64,000 nt of DNA from Halictus rubicundus (lineage: Eukaryota > Arthropoda > Insecta > Hymenoptera > Halictidae): NCBI RefSeq assembly GCF_050948215.1, contig NW_027488951.1:62001-126000 (forward strand), read 5' to 3'. A program made the position numbers and the translations under genes. This document shows, in pieces, positions 26,429 through 40,900 of the stretch (the first letter of the stretch is position 1; each line of letters starts with the position of its first letter). The notes under the pieces were generated by a model. That model was not told the origin of the DNA. It saw only the letters and a program-made list of their open reading frames with translations, and made no database searches.

Positions 26429-29400
26429 ATGCTCTATCATCTGCTCTATCCTCTCCTATCCTCAATCCTATCCTATCCTCTATCCGATCCTATACTCTAT
26501 CCTATCCAATCCTATATCCTATCCTCTATCCTATCCTATCCTCCATCCTATCCTATCCTCTATCCTATAATATCATCTATCCTATCGTATCCTCTATCCT
26601 ATCCTATCCTCTATCGTCTCCTATCCTCTATGCTATCCAATCCACTATGTTATCCTCTATCCTATCCTATCCTCTATAATATCGTATCCTGTATCCTATC
26701 CTGTCGTCTTTACTATCCTATCCTCTATCCTATCCTATCCTCTATCCTATCCTATTCTCTATCCTATCCTATCCTCTATCCTATCCTATCCTCTCTCCTA
26801 TCCTATCCTCTATCCTATACTATCCTCTATCCTATCCTATCCTCTATAATATCGTATCCTGTATCCTATCCTGTCGTCTTTACTATCCTATCCTCTATCC
26901 TATCCTATCCTCTATCCTATCCTATTCTCTATCCTATCCTATCCTCTATCCTATCCTATCCTCTCTCCTATCCTATCCTCTATCCTATCCTATCCTCTAT
27001 CCTATCCTATCCTCCATCCTATCCTATCGTCTATCCTATAATATCATCTATCCTATCCTATTCTCTATCCTATCCTATATTCTATCCTATCCTATCCTCA
27101 ATTCTTTCCTATGCTCTATCATCTGCTCTATCCTCTCCTATCCTCAATCCTATCCTATCCTCTATCCTATCCTATCCTCTATAATATCGTATCCTGTATC
27201 CTATCCTGTCGTCTTTACTATCCTATCCTCTATCCTATCCTATCCTCTATCCTATCCTATTCTCTATCCTATCCTATCCTCTATCCTATCCTATCCTCTC
27301 TCCTATCCTATCCTCTATCCTATCCTATCCTCTATCCTATCCTATCCTCCATCCTATCCTATCCTCTATCCTATAATATCATCTATCCTATCCTATTCTC
27401 TATCCTATCCTATATTCTATCCTATCCTATCCTCTATCCTATCCTCCATCCTATCCTATCCTCTATCCTGTAATATCATCTATCCTATCCTATTCTCTAT
27501 CCTATCCTATATTCTATCCTATCCTATCCTCAATTCTTTCCTATGCTCTATCATCTGCTCTATCCTCTCCTATCCTCAATCCTATCCTATCCTCTATCCG
27601 ATCCTATCCTCTATCCTATCCAATCCTATATCCTATCCTCTATCCTATCCTATCCTCCATCCTATCCTATCCTCTATCCTATCCTATCCTCTACAATATC
27701 GTATCCTGTATCCTATCCTGTCGTCTTTACTATCCTATCCTCAATCCTATCCTATCCTCTATCGTCTCCTATCCTCTATGCTATCCAATCCCCTATGTTA
27801 TCCTCTATCCTATCCTATCCTCTATAATATCCTTTCCTCTATCCTATCCTATCCTCTGTCCTATCCTATCCTCTACATTATAATATCCTCTATCCTATCC
27901 AATCCTCAATCCTATCCTTTATCCTATCCTCTATCCTATCCTCTATCCTATCCTGCTCTATCCTATCCTATCCTCTATCCTATCCTGCTCTATCCTATCC
28001 TACCCTCTATCCTATCCTATCCTCTATCCTATCTTATCCTCTATCCTATCCTATCCTCCATCCTATCCTATCCTCTATCCTATAATATCATCTATCCTAT
28101 CCTATTCTCTATCCTATCCTATATTCTATCCTATCCTATCCTCAATTCTTTCCTATGCTCTATCATCTGCTCTATCCTCTCCTATCCTCAATCCTATCCT
28201 ATCCTCTATCCGATCCTATCCTCTATCCTATCCAATCCTATATCCTATCCTCTATCCTATCCTATCCTCCATCCTATCCTATCCTCTATCCTATCCTATC
28301 CTCTACAATATCGTATCCTGTATCCTATCCTGTCGTCTTTACTATCCTATCCTCAATCCTATCCTATCCTCTATCGTCTCCTATCCTCTATGCTATCCAA
28401 TCCCCTATGTTATCCTCTATCCTATCCTATCCTCTATAATATCCTTTCCTCTATCCTATCCTATCCTCTGTCCTATCCTATCCTCTATATTATAATATCC
28501 TCTATCCTATCCAATCCTCAATCCTATCCTTTATCCTATCCTCTATCCTATCCTCTATCCTATCCTGCTCTATCCTATCCTATCCTCTATCCTATCCTGC
28601 TCTATCCTATCCTACCCTCTATCCTATCCTATCCTCTATCCTATCTTATCCTCCATCCTATCCTATCCTCCATCCTATCCTATCCTCTATCCTATAATAT
28701 CATCTATCCTATCCTATTCTCTATAATATCGTATCCTGTATCCTATCCTGTCGTCTTTACTATCCTATCCTCTATCCTATCCTATCCTCTATCCTATCCT
28801 ATTCTCTATCCTATCCTATCCTCTATCCTATCCTATCCTCTCTCCTATCCTATCCTCTATCCTATCCTATCCTCTATCCTATCCTATCCTCCATCCTATC
28901 CTATCCTCTATCCTATAATATCATCTATCCTATCCTATTCTCTATCCTATCCTATATTCTATCCTATCCTATCCTCTATCCTATCCTCCATCCTATCCTA
29001 TCCTCTATCCTATAATATCATCTATCCTATCCTATTCTCTATCCTATCCTATATTCTATCCTATCCTATCCTCAATTCTTTCCTATGCTCTATCATCTGC
29101 TCTATCCTCTCCTATCCTCAATCCTATCCTATCCTCTATCCGATCCTATCCTCTATCCTATCCAATCCTATATCCTATCCTCTATCCTATCCTATCCTCC
29201 ATCCTATCCTATCCTCTATCCTATCCTATCCTCTACAATATCGTATCCTGTATCCTATCCTGTCGTCTTTACTATCCTATCCTCAATCCTATCCTATCCT
29301 CTATCGTCTCCTATCCTCTATGCTATCCAATCCCCTATGTTATCCTCTATCCTATCCTATCCTCTATAATATCCTTTCCTCTATCCTATCCTATTCTCTG

Positions 29401-30465
29401 TCCTATCCTATCCTCTATATTATAATATCCTCTATCCTATCCAATCCTCAATCCTATCCTTTATCCTATCCTCTATCCTATCCTCTATCCTATCCTGCTC
29501 TATCCTATCCTATCCTCTATCCTATCCTGCTCTATCCTATCCTACCCTCTATCCTATCCTATCCTCTATCCTATCTTATCCTCTATCCTATCCTATCCTC
29601 CATCCTATCCTATCCTCTATCCTATAATATCATCTATCCTATCCTATTCTCTATCCTATCCTATATTCTATCCTATCCTATCCTCAATTCTTTCCTATGC
29701 TCTATCATCTGCTCTATCCTCTCCTATCCTCAATCCTATCCTATCCTCTATCCGATCCTATCCTCTATCCTATCCAATCCTATATCCTATCCTCTATCCT
29801 ATCCTATCCTCCATCCTATCCTATCCTCTATCCTATCCTATCCTCTACAATATCGTATCCTGTATCCTATCCTGTCGTCTTTACTATCCTATCCTCAATC
29901 CTATCCTATCCTCTATCGTCTCCTATCCTCTATGCTATCCAATCCCCTATGTTATCCTCTATCCTATCCTATCCTCTATAATATCCTTTCCTCTATCCTA
30001 TCCTATCCTCTGTCCTATCCTATCCTCTATATTATAATATCCTCTATCCTATCCAATCCTCAATCCTATCCTTTATCCTATCCTCTATCCTATCCTCTAT
30101 CCTATCCTGCTCTATCCTATCCTATCCTCTATCCTATCCTGCTCTATCCTATCCTACCCTCTATCCTATCCTATCCTCTATCCTATCTTATCCTCTATCC
30201 TCTCCTATCCTCAATCCTATCCTATCCTCTATCCGATCCTATCCTCTATCCTATCCAATCCTATATCCTATCCTCTATCCTATCCTATCCTCCATCCTAT
30301 CCTATCCGCTATCCTATAATATCATCTATCCTATCGTATCCTGTATCCTATCCTATCCTCTATCGTCTCCTATCCTCTATGCTATCCAATCCACTATGTT
30401 ATCCTCTATCCTATCCTATCCTCCATAATATCCTATCCTCTATCCTATCCTATCCTCTATCCTAA
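26429..30465 (+). repeat. 612/432-bp HOR domain, second instance
   Basis: Landmark ATGs at 26,429, 27,111, 27,543, 28,155, 29,085 and 29,697 give steps of 682, 432, 612, 930 and 612. The 930 step is 498 + 432: a 114-bp deletion at ~28,723 removed one landmark, joining TATTCTCTA directly to TAATATCGTATCC. The stop-free frame at 27,778-30,465 (895 codons) follows from the multiples of 3 and is not a gene. Confidence 0.87.
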
Positions 30466-32034
30466 CCTATCCTCTATCCTATCCTATCCTCTATCCTATC
30501 CTATCCTCTATCCTATCCTATCCTGTATCCCATCCTATCCTCTATCCTATCCTATCATCTATCCTATCCTATCCTCTATATTATCTTATCCTCTATCCTA
30601 TCCTATCCTCTGTCCTATCCTATCCTGTATCCTATCCTATCCTCAACCCTATCCTATCCTCAATTCTATCGTATACTCCATACTGTCCTATCCGCTATCC
30701 TATCCTATCGTCTATCCTATAATATCCTCTATCCTATCCAATCCTCTATCCTATCCTCTATACTATCCTCTATTCTATCCTATCCTCTATCCGTATTCTA
30801 TCCTCTGTCCTATCCTATCCTCTATCCTATCCTATCCTCTATCCTATCCTATCCTCTATAATATCGTATCCTGTATCCTATCCTGTCGTCTTTACTATCC
30901 TATCCTCTATCCTATCCTATCCTCTATCCTATCCTATTCTCTATCCTATCCTATCCTCTATCCTATCCTATCCTCTCTCCTATCCTATCTTTTATCCTAT
31001 CCTATCCTCCATCCTATCCTATCCTCTATCCTATAATATCATCTATCCTATCCTATTCTCTATCCTATCCTATATTCTATCCTATTTTATCCTCAATTCT
31101 TTCCTTTGCTCTATCATCTGCTCTATCCTCTCCTATCCTCAATCCTATCCTATCCTCTATCCTATCCTATCCTCTATAATATCGTATCGTGTATCCTATC
31201 CTGTCGTCTTTACTATCCTATCCTCTATCCTATCCTATCCTCTATCCTATCCTATTCTCTATCCTATCCTATCCTCTATCCTATCCTATCCTCTCTCCTA
31301 TCCTATCCTCTATCCTATCCTATCCTCTATCCTATCCTATCCTCCATCCTATCCTATCCTCTATCCTATAATATCATCTATCCTATCCTATTCTCTATCC
31401 TATCCTATATTCTATCCTATCCTATCCTCTATCCTATCCTATCCTCTATCCTATCCTATCCTCCATCCTATCCTATCCTCTATCCTATAATATCATCTAT
31501 CCTATCCTATTCTCTATCCTATCCTATATTCTATCCTATCCTATCCTTAATTCTTTCCTATGCTCTATCATCTGCTCTATCCTCTCCTATCCTCAATCCT
31601 ATCCTATCCTCTATCCGATCCTATGCTCTATCCTATCCAATCCTATATCCTATCCTCTATCCTATCCTATCCTCCATCCTATCCTATCCTCTATCCTATA
31701 ATATCATCTATCCTATCGTATCCTCTATCCTATCCTATCCTCTATCGTCTCCTATCCTCTATGCTATCCAATCCACTATGTTATCCTCTATCCTATCCTA
31801 TCCTCCATAATATCCTATCCTCTATCCTATCCTATCCTCTATCCTAACCTATCCTCTATCCTTTCCTATCCTCTATCCTATCCTATCCTCTATCCTATCC
31901 TATCCATGTATCCCATCCTATCCTCTATCCTATCCTATCATCTATCCTATCCTATCCTCTATATTATCTTATCCTCTATCCTATCCTATCCTCTGTCCTA
32001 TCCTATCCTGTATCCTATCCTATCCTCAACCCTA

Positions 32035-34274
32035 TCCTATCCTCTATCCTATCGCATCCTCTATCCTATCCAATCCTCCATCCTATCCTATCCTCTATCC
32101 TATAATATCATCTATCCTATCCTATTCTCTATCTTATCCTATATTCTATCCTATCCTATCCTCAATTCTTTCCTATGCTCTATCATCTGCTCTATCCTCT
32201 CCTATCCTCAATCCTATCCTATCCTCTATCCGATCCTATACTCTATCCTATCCAATAAAATATATCCTATCCTCTATCCTATCCTATCTTCCATCCTATC
32301 CTAGCCTCTATCCTATAATAGCATCTATCCTATCCTATCCTCTATCCTATCCTATCCTCTATCGTCTCCTAGCCTCAATGCTATCCAATCCCCTATGTTA
32401 TCCTCTATCCTATCCTATCCTCTATAATATCCTCTCCTCTATCCTATCCTATCCTCTGTCCTATAATATACTCTATCCAATCCTATCCTCTATCCTAACC
32501 TATCCTCTATCCTATCCTATCCTCTATCCTGTCCTATCCTCCATCCTATCCTATCCTCTATCCTATAACATCATCTATCCTATCCTATTCTCTATCCTAT
32601 CCTATATTCTATCCTATCCTATCCTCAATTCTTGCCTATGCTGTATCATCTGCTCTATCCTCTCCTATCCTCAATCCTATCCTATCCTCTATCCGATCCT
32701 ATCCTCTATCCTATCCAATCCTATATCCTATCCTCTATCCTATCCTATCCTCCATCCTATCCTATCCTCTATCCTATAATATCATCTATCCTATCCTATA
32801 TTCTATCCTATCCTATCCTCTATCGTCTCCTATCCCCTATGCTATCATATCCTCTATCCTATCCTATCCTCTATCCTATCCTATCCTCTATCCTATCCAA
32901 TCCTCTATCCTCTATCCTATCCTATTCTCTATCCTATCCTCTATCGTATCCTATCCTCTATCGTATCCTATCCTCTATCCTATCCTATCCTCTATCCTAT
33001 CCTATCCTCTATCCTATCCTATCCTCTATCCTATCGTATCCTCTATCCTATCCTATCCTCTATCCTATCCTATCCTCTATCCTATCCTATCCTCTATCCT
33101 ATCCTATCCTCTATAATATCGTATCCTCTATCATATCCTATCCTCTTTCCTATAATATCATCTATCCTATCCTATCCTCTATTCTATCCTATCCTCTATC
33201 CTATCCTATCCTCTATCCTATCCTATCCTCTATCCTATCCTATGCTCTATAATATCGTATCCTCTATAATATCGTATCCTGTATCCTATCCTGTTCTTTT
33301 TCCTATCCTATCCTCAATCCTATCCTATCCTCTATGATATCGTATCCTCTATAATATCGTATCCTGTATCCTATCTTGTCCTCTTTCCTATCCTATCCTT
33401 AATCATATCCTATCCTCTGTCCTATCGCATCCTCTATCCTATCCAATCCTCTATACTCTCCTCTATCCTATCCTCTATCCTATCCTATCCTCCATCCTAT
33501 CCTATCCTCTATCCTATAATATCATGTATCCTATCCTATTCTCTATCCTATCCTATATTCTATCCTATCCTATCCCCAATTCTTTCCTATGCTCAATCAT
33601 CTGCTCTATCCTCTCCTATCCTCAATCCTATCCTATCCTCTATCCGATCCTATCCTCTATCCTATCCAATCCTATATCCTATCCTCTATCCTATCCTATC
33701 CTTCATCCTATCCTATCCTCTATCCTATAATATCATCTATCCTATCCTATCCTCTATCCTATCCTATGCTCTATCGTCTCCTATCCTCTATGCTATCCAA
33801 TCCCCTATGTTATCCTCTATCCTATCCAATCCTCTATAATATCCTATACTCTATCCTATCCTATCCTCTATAATATCCTATCCTCTATCCTACCCTATCC
33901 TCTGTCCTATCCTATCCTCTATCCTATCCTATCTTCTATCCTATCCTATCCTCTATCCTATCCTCTGTCCTATCCTATCCTCTATCCTATCCTATCCTCT
34001 ATCCTATCCTATCCTCTATCCTATCCTATCCTCTATCCTATCCTATCCTCTATCCTATCCTATCCTCTATCCTATCCTATCCGCCTATAATATCGTATCC
34101 TCTATCATAACCTATCCTCTTTCCTATAATATCATCTATCCTATCCTATCCTCTATCCTATCCTATCCTCTATCGTCTCCTATCCTCTATGCTATCCAAT
34201 CCCCTATGTTATCCTCTATCCTATCCTATCCTCTATAATATCCTATCCTCTATCCTATCCTATCCTCTATCCTA
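32035..34274 (+). repeat. 2.41 kb HOR unit 1 in copy 2, shortened
   Basis: Equivalent of 14,128-16,542 at offset 17,907, falling to 17,715 after a 192-bp deletion near 33,210, then to 17,732 after a one-unit gain. The deletion removed the CTAACC and CTTATCATCAATCC units that copy 1 has at 15,295-15,330. The AATAAAATATATCC variant is preserved (32,250). Confidence 0.8.
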
Positions 34275-36722
34275 TCCTATCCTCTATCCTATCGCATCCT
34301 CTATCCTATCCAATCCTCCATCCTATCCTATCCTCTATCCTATAATATCATCTATCCTATCCTATTCTCTATCTTATCCTATATTCTATCCTATCCTATC
34401 CTCAATTCTTTCCTATGCTCTATCATCTGCTCTATCCTCTCCTATCCTCAATCCTATCCTATCCTCTATCCGATCCTATACTCCATCCTATCCAATCCTA
34501 TATCCTATCCTCTATCCTATCCTATCTTCCATCCTATCCTAGCCTCTATCCTATAATAGCATCTATCCTATCCTATCCTCTATCCTATCCTATCCTCTAT
34601 CGTCTCCTAGCCTCAATGCTATCCAATCCCCTATGTTATCCTCTATCCTATCCTATCCTCTATAATATCCTCTCCTCTATCCTATCCTATCCTCTGTCCT
34701 ATAATATACTCTATCCAATCCTATCCTCTATCCTAATCTATCCTCTATCCTATCCTATCCTCTATCCTGTCCTATCCTCCATCCTATCCTATCCTCTATC
34801 CTATAACATCATCTATCCTATCCTATTCTCTATCCTATCCTATATTCTATCCTATCCTATCCTCAATTCTTGCCTATGCTGTATCATCTGCTCTATCCTC
34901 TCCTATCCTCAATCCTATCCTATCCTCTATCCGATCCTATCCTCTATCCTATCCAATCCTATATCCTATCCTCTATCCTATCCTATCCTCCATCCTATCC
35001 TATCCTCTATCCTATAATATCATCTATTATATCCTATATTCTTTCCTATCCTATCCTCTATCGTCTCCTATCCCCTATGCTATCATGTCCTCTATCCTAT
35101 CCTATCCTCTATCCTATCCTATCCTCTATCCTATCCAATCCTCTATCCTCTATCCTATCCTATTCTCTATCCTATCCTCTATCGTATCCTATCCTCTATC
35201 GTACCCTATCCTCTATCCTATCCTATCCTCTATCCTATCCTATCCTCTATCCTATCCTATCCTCTATCCTATCGTATCCTCTATCCTATCCTATCCTCTA
35301 TCCTATCCTATCCTCTATCCTATCCTATCCTCTATCCTATCCTATCCTCTATAATATCGTATCCTCTATCATATCCTATCCTCTTTCCTATAATATCATC
35401 TATCCTATCCTATCCTCTATTCTATCCTATCCTCTATCCTAACCTATCCTCTATCCTATCTTATCATCAATCCTATCCTATCCTCCATCCTATGCTATCC
35501 TCTATCCTATAATATCATCTATCCTATCCTATCCTCTATCCTATCCTATCCTCTATCCTATCCTATCCTCTATCCTATCCTATCCTCTATCCTATCCTAT
35601 CCTCTATCCTATCCTATCCTATCCTCTATCCTATCCTATCCTCTATCCTATCCTATCCTCTATCCTATCCTATCCTCTATCCTATCCTATCCTCTATCCT
35701 ATCCTATCCTCTATCCTATCCTATGCTCTATAATATCGTATCCTCTATAATATCGTATCCTGTATCCTATCCTGTTCTTTTTCCTATCCTATCCTCAAAC
35801 CTATCCTATCCTCTATGATATCGTATCCTCTATAATATCGTATCCTGTATCCTATCTTGTCCTCTTTCCTATCCTATCCTTAATCATATCCTATCCTCTG
35901 TCCTATCGCATCCTCTATCCTATCCAATCCTCTATACTCTCCTCTATCCTATCCTCTATCCTATCCTATCCTCCATCCTATCCTATCCTCTATCCTATAA
36001 TATCATGTATCCTATCCTATTCTCTATCCTATCCTATATTCTATCCTATCCTATCCCCAATTCTTTCCTATGCTCAATCATCTGCTCTATCCTATCCTAT
36101 CCTCAATCCTATCCTATCCTCTATGATATCGTATCCTCTATAATATCGTATCCTGTATCCTATCTTGTCCTCTTTCCTATCCTATCCTTAATCATATCCT
36201 ATCCTCTGTCCTATCGCATCCTCTATCCTATCCAATCCTCTATACTCTCCTCTATCCTATCCTCTATCCTATCCTATCCTCCATCCTATCCTATCCTCTA
36301 TCCTATAATATCATGTATCCTATCCTATTCTCTATCCTATCCTATATTCTATCCTATCCTATCCCCAATTCTTTCCTATGCTCAATCATCTGCTCTATCC
36401 TCTCCTATCCTCAATCCTATCCTATCTTCTATCCGATCCTATCCTCTATCCTATCCAATCCTATATCCTATCCTCTATCCTATCCTATCCTTCATCCTAT
36501 CCTATCCTCTATCCTATAATATCATCTATCCTATCCTATCCTCTATCCTATCCTATCCTCTATCGTCTCCTATCCTCTATGCTATCCAATCCCCTATGTT
36601 ATCCTCTATCCTATCCAATCCTCTATAATATCCTATCCTCTATCCTATCCTATCCTCTATAATATCCTATCCTCTATCCTACCCTATCCTCTGTCCTATC
36701 CTATCCTCTATCCTATCCTATC
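34275..36722 (+). repeat. 2.41 kb HOR unit 2 in copy 2
   Basis: Equivalent of 16,543-18,990 at a constant offset of 17,732, including the 308-bp duplication (CTATGATATCG at 35,813 and 36,121). Point differences from copy 1 include CTAATCTATCC near 34,734 (CTAACCTATCC in copy 1), CTATTATATCC near 35,026, and CAAACC at 35,797 (CAATCC in copy 1). Confidence 0.8.
35519..35710 (+). repeat. Homogeneous run of canonical units
   Basis: Eleven consecutive units without substitution: ten 17-mers and one 22-mer with a fourth pentamer. It lies between a TATAATATCAT unit and a CTATCCTATCCTATGCT unit. The equivalent run in copy 1 is at about 17,787-17,978. Such runs show the consensus most clearly and probably mark recently amplified or converted units. 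Confidence 0.85.
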
Positions 36723-37922
36723 CTCTATCATATCCTATCCTCTATCCTATCCTATCCTCTATCCTATCCTATCCTCTTTCCTATCCTATCCTCAATCCTA
36801 TCCTATCCTCTATCCTATCGTATCCTCTATCCTATCCAATCCTCTATCGTATCCTATCCTCTATCCTATCCAATCCTCTATCCTATCCTATCCTCTATCC
36901 TATCCTATCCTCTATCCTATCCTATCCTCTATCCTATCCAATCCCCTATGTTATCCTCTATCCTATCCTATCCTCTATCCTATGCTATCCTCTATCCTAT
37001 CATATCCTCTATCCTATCCTATCCTCTATCCTATCCTGTCCTCTTTCCTATCCTATCCTCAACCCTATCCTATCCTCAATTCTATCATATACTCAATCCT
37101 ATCCTATCCGCTATCCTATCCTATCCTCTATCCTATAATATCAACTATCCTATCCTATCCTCCATCCTATCCTATCCTCTATCCTATAATATCATCTATC
37201 ATATCCTATTCTCTATCCTATCCTATATTCTATCCTATCCTATCCTCAATTCTTTCCTATGCTGTATCATCTGCTCTATATTGTCCTATCCTCTATCCTA
37301 TCCTCTATCCTATCCTCTATCCTATCCTCTATCCTATCCTCTATCCTATTCTCTATCCTATCCTGCTCTATCCTATCCTATCCTCTATCTTATCCTATCC
37401 TCTATCCTATCTTATCCTCTATCCTATCCTATCCTCCATCCTATCCTATCCTCTATCCTATAATATCATGTATCCTATCCTATTCTCTATCCTTTCCTAT
37501 ATTCTATCCTATCCTATCCTCAATTCTTTCCTATGCTCTATCATCTGCTCTATCCTCTCCTATCCTCAATCCTATCCTATCCTCTATCCGATCCTATCCT
37601 CTATCCTATCCAATCCTATATCCTATCCTCTATCCTATCCTATCCTCCATCCTATCCTATCCTCTATCCTATAATATCATCTATCCTATTCTATCCTCTA
37701 TCCTATCCTATCCTCTATCGTCTCCTATCCTCTATGCTATCCAATCCCCTATGTTATCCTCTATCCTATCCAATCCCCTATGTTATCCTCTATCCTATCC
37801 AATCCTCTAAAATATCCTATCCTCTATCCTATCCTATCCTCTATAATATCCTATCCCCTATCGTATCCTATCCCCTATCGTATCCTATCCTCGGTCCTAT
37901 CCTATCCTCTATCCTATCCTAT

Positions 37923-40900
37923 CCTATCCTCTATCCTATCCTCTGTCCTATCCTATCCTCTATCCTATCCTATCCTCTATCCTATCCTATCCTCTATCCT
38001 ATCCTATCCTCTATCCTATCCTATCCTCTATCCCATCCTATCTTCTATCCTATCCTATCCTCTATCCTATCCTCTGTCCTATCCTATCCTCTATCCTATC
38101 CTATCCTCTATCCTATCCTATCCTCTATCCTATCCTATCCTCCTTCCTATCCTATCCTCTATCCTATCCTATCCTCTATCCTATTCTATCCTCTATCCTA
38201 TCCTATCCTCTATCCTATCCTATCCTCTATCCTATCCTATCCTCTATCCTATCCTATCCTCTATCCTATCCTATCCTCTATCCTATCCTATCCTCTGTAA
38301 TATCGTATCCTCTATCATATCCTATCCTCTTTCCTATAATATCATCTATCCTATCCTATCCTCTATCCTATCCTATCCTCTATCCTATCATATCCTCTAT
38401 CCTATCGTATCCTCTATCCTATCCTATCCTCTGTCCTATCCTATCCTCTATCCTATAATATCATCTATCCTATCCTATCCTCTATCCTATCCTATCCTCT
38501 ATCCTATCCTATCCTCTATCCTATCCTATCCTCTATCCTATCCTATCCTATCCTCTATCCTATCCTATCCTCTATCCTATCCTATCCTCTATCCTATCCT
38601 ATCCTCTATCCTATCCTATCCTCTATCCTATCCTATGCTCTATAATATCGTATCCTCTATAATATCGTATCCTGTATCCTATCCTGTTCTCTTTCCTATC
38701 CTATCATCAATCCTATCCTATCCTCTATGCTATCGTATCCTCTATAATATCGTATCCTGTATCCTATCTTGTCCTCTTTCCTATCCTATCCTTAATCATA
38801 TCCTATCCTCTGTCCTATCGCATCCTCTATCCTATCCAATCCTCTATCCTATCCTATCCTCTATCCTATCCTATCCTCTATCCTATCCTATCCTCTATCC
38901 TATCCTATCCTCAATTCTATCCTATACTCCATCCTATCCTATCCGCTATCCTATCCTATCCTCTATCCTATAATATCCTCTATCCTATCCAATCCTCTAT
39001 ACTATCCTCTATCCTATCCTCTATCCTATCCTCTATCCTATCCTATCCTCTATCATATCCTATCCTCTATCCTATCCTATCCTATATCCTATCCTATCCT
39101 TTTTCCTATCCTATCCTCAATCCTATCCTATCCTCTATCCTATCGTATCCTCTATCCTATCCAATCCTCTATCGTATCCTATCCTCTATCCTATCCTATC
39201 CTCTATCCTATCCTATCCTCTATCCTATCCAATCCCCTATGTTATCCTCTATCCTATCCTATCCTCTATCCTATGCTATCCTCTACCCTATCATATCCTC
39301 TATCCTATCCTATCCTCTATCCTATCCTGTCCTCTTTCCTATCCTATCCTCAACCCTATCCTATCCTCAATTCTATCATATCCTCTATAGTATAATATCC
39401 CCTATCCTATCCTATCCTCCATCCTATCCTTTCCTCTATCCTATAATATCATCTATCCTATCCTATTCTCTATCCTATCCTATATTCTATCCTATCCTAT
39501 CCTCAATTCTTTCCTATGCTCTATCATCTGCTCTATCCTCTCCTATCCTCTATCCTATCCTCTATCCTATCCTCTATCCTATCCTCTATCCTATCCTCTA
39601 TCCTATTCTCTATCCTATCCTGCTCTATCCTATCCTATCCTCTATCTTATCCTATCCTCTATCCTATCTTATCCTCTATCCTATCCTATCCTCCATCCTA
39701 TCCTATCCTCTATCCTATAATATCATGTATCCTATCCTATTTTCTATCCTATCCTATCCTCTATCCTATCCTATCCTCTATCCTATCCTATCCTATCCTC
39801 TATCCTATCCTATCCTCTATCCTATCGTATCCTCTATCCTATCCTGTCCTCTATAATATCATATCCTCTATAATATCGTATCCTGTATCCTATCCTATCC
39901 TCTTTCCTATCCTATCATCAATCCTATCCTATCCTCTATCCTATCCAATCCTCTATGTTATCCCCTATCCTATCCTATCCTCTGTAATATCGTATCCTCT
40001 ATCATATCCTATCCTCTTTCCTATAATATCATCTATCCTATCCTATCCTCTATCCTATCCTATCCTCTATCCTATCATATCCTCTATCCTATCGTATCCT
40101 CTATCCTATCCTATCCTCTGTCCTATCCTATCCTCTATCCTATCCTATCCTATATCCTATCCTATCCTCTATCCTATCGTATCCTCTATCCTATCCAATC
40201 CTCTATCCTATCCTATCCTCTATCATATGCTATCCTCTATCCTATCCTATCCTCTGTCCTATCCTATCCTCTATCCTATCCTATCCTCTATCCTATCCAG
40301 TCCTCTTTCCTTTCCTATCCTCAATCCTATCCTATCCTCTATCCTATCGTATCCTCTATCCTATCCAATCCTCTATCGTATCCTATCCTCTATCCTATCC
40401 TATCCTCTATCCTATCCTATCCTCTATCCTATCCTATGCTCTATCCTATCCTATCCTCTATAATATTGTATCCTCTATCATATCCTATCCTCTTTCCTAT
40501 AATATCATCTATCCTATCCTATCCTCTATCCTATCCTATCCTCTATCCTATCATATCCTCTATCCTATCCTATCCTCTATCCTATCCTATCCTCTATCCT
40601 ATCCAATCCTCTATCGTATCCTATCCTCTATCCTATCCTATCCTCTATCCTATCCTATCCTATATCCTATCCTATCCTCTATCCTATCCTATCCTCTATC
40701 CTATCCTATCCTCTATCCTATCCTGTCCTCTTTCCTATCCTATCCTCAACCCTATCCTATTCTCAATTCTATCCTATACTCCATCCTATCCTATCCGCTA
40801 TCCTATCCTATCCTCTATCCTATAATATCCTCTATCCTATCCAATCCTCTATCCTATCCTCTATCCTATCCTCTATCCTATCCTCTATCCTATCCTGCTC

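Larger units (their letters stand above)
20191..37922 (+). repeat. Copy 2 of the long tandem segmental duplication (~17.7 kb)
   Basis: It begins in sequence equal to 2,927 onward and ends at TCGGTCC (37,892) plus 30 bases, equal to the end of copy 1. Differences from copy 1 that I located: a 647-bp tandem duplication at 20.6-21.9 kb; two 34-bp deletions (near 24,010 and 24,900); a patch at 25,970-26,150; a 49-bp segment near 26,240 missing in copy 1; a 114-bp deletion near 28,723; 214 bp near 29,530-29,740 missing in copy 1; and a 192-bp deletion near 33,210. Scattered point differences exist, for example 10,436 G against A, 16,890 G against C, and 19,600 G against C. It has no gene. Confidence 0.9.
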
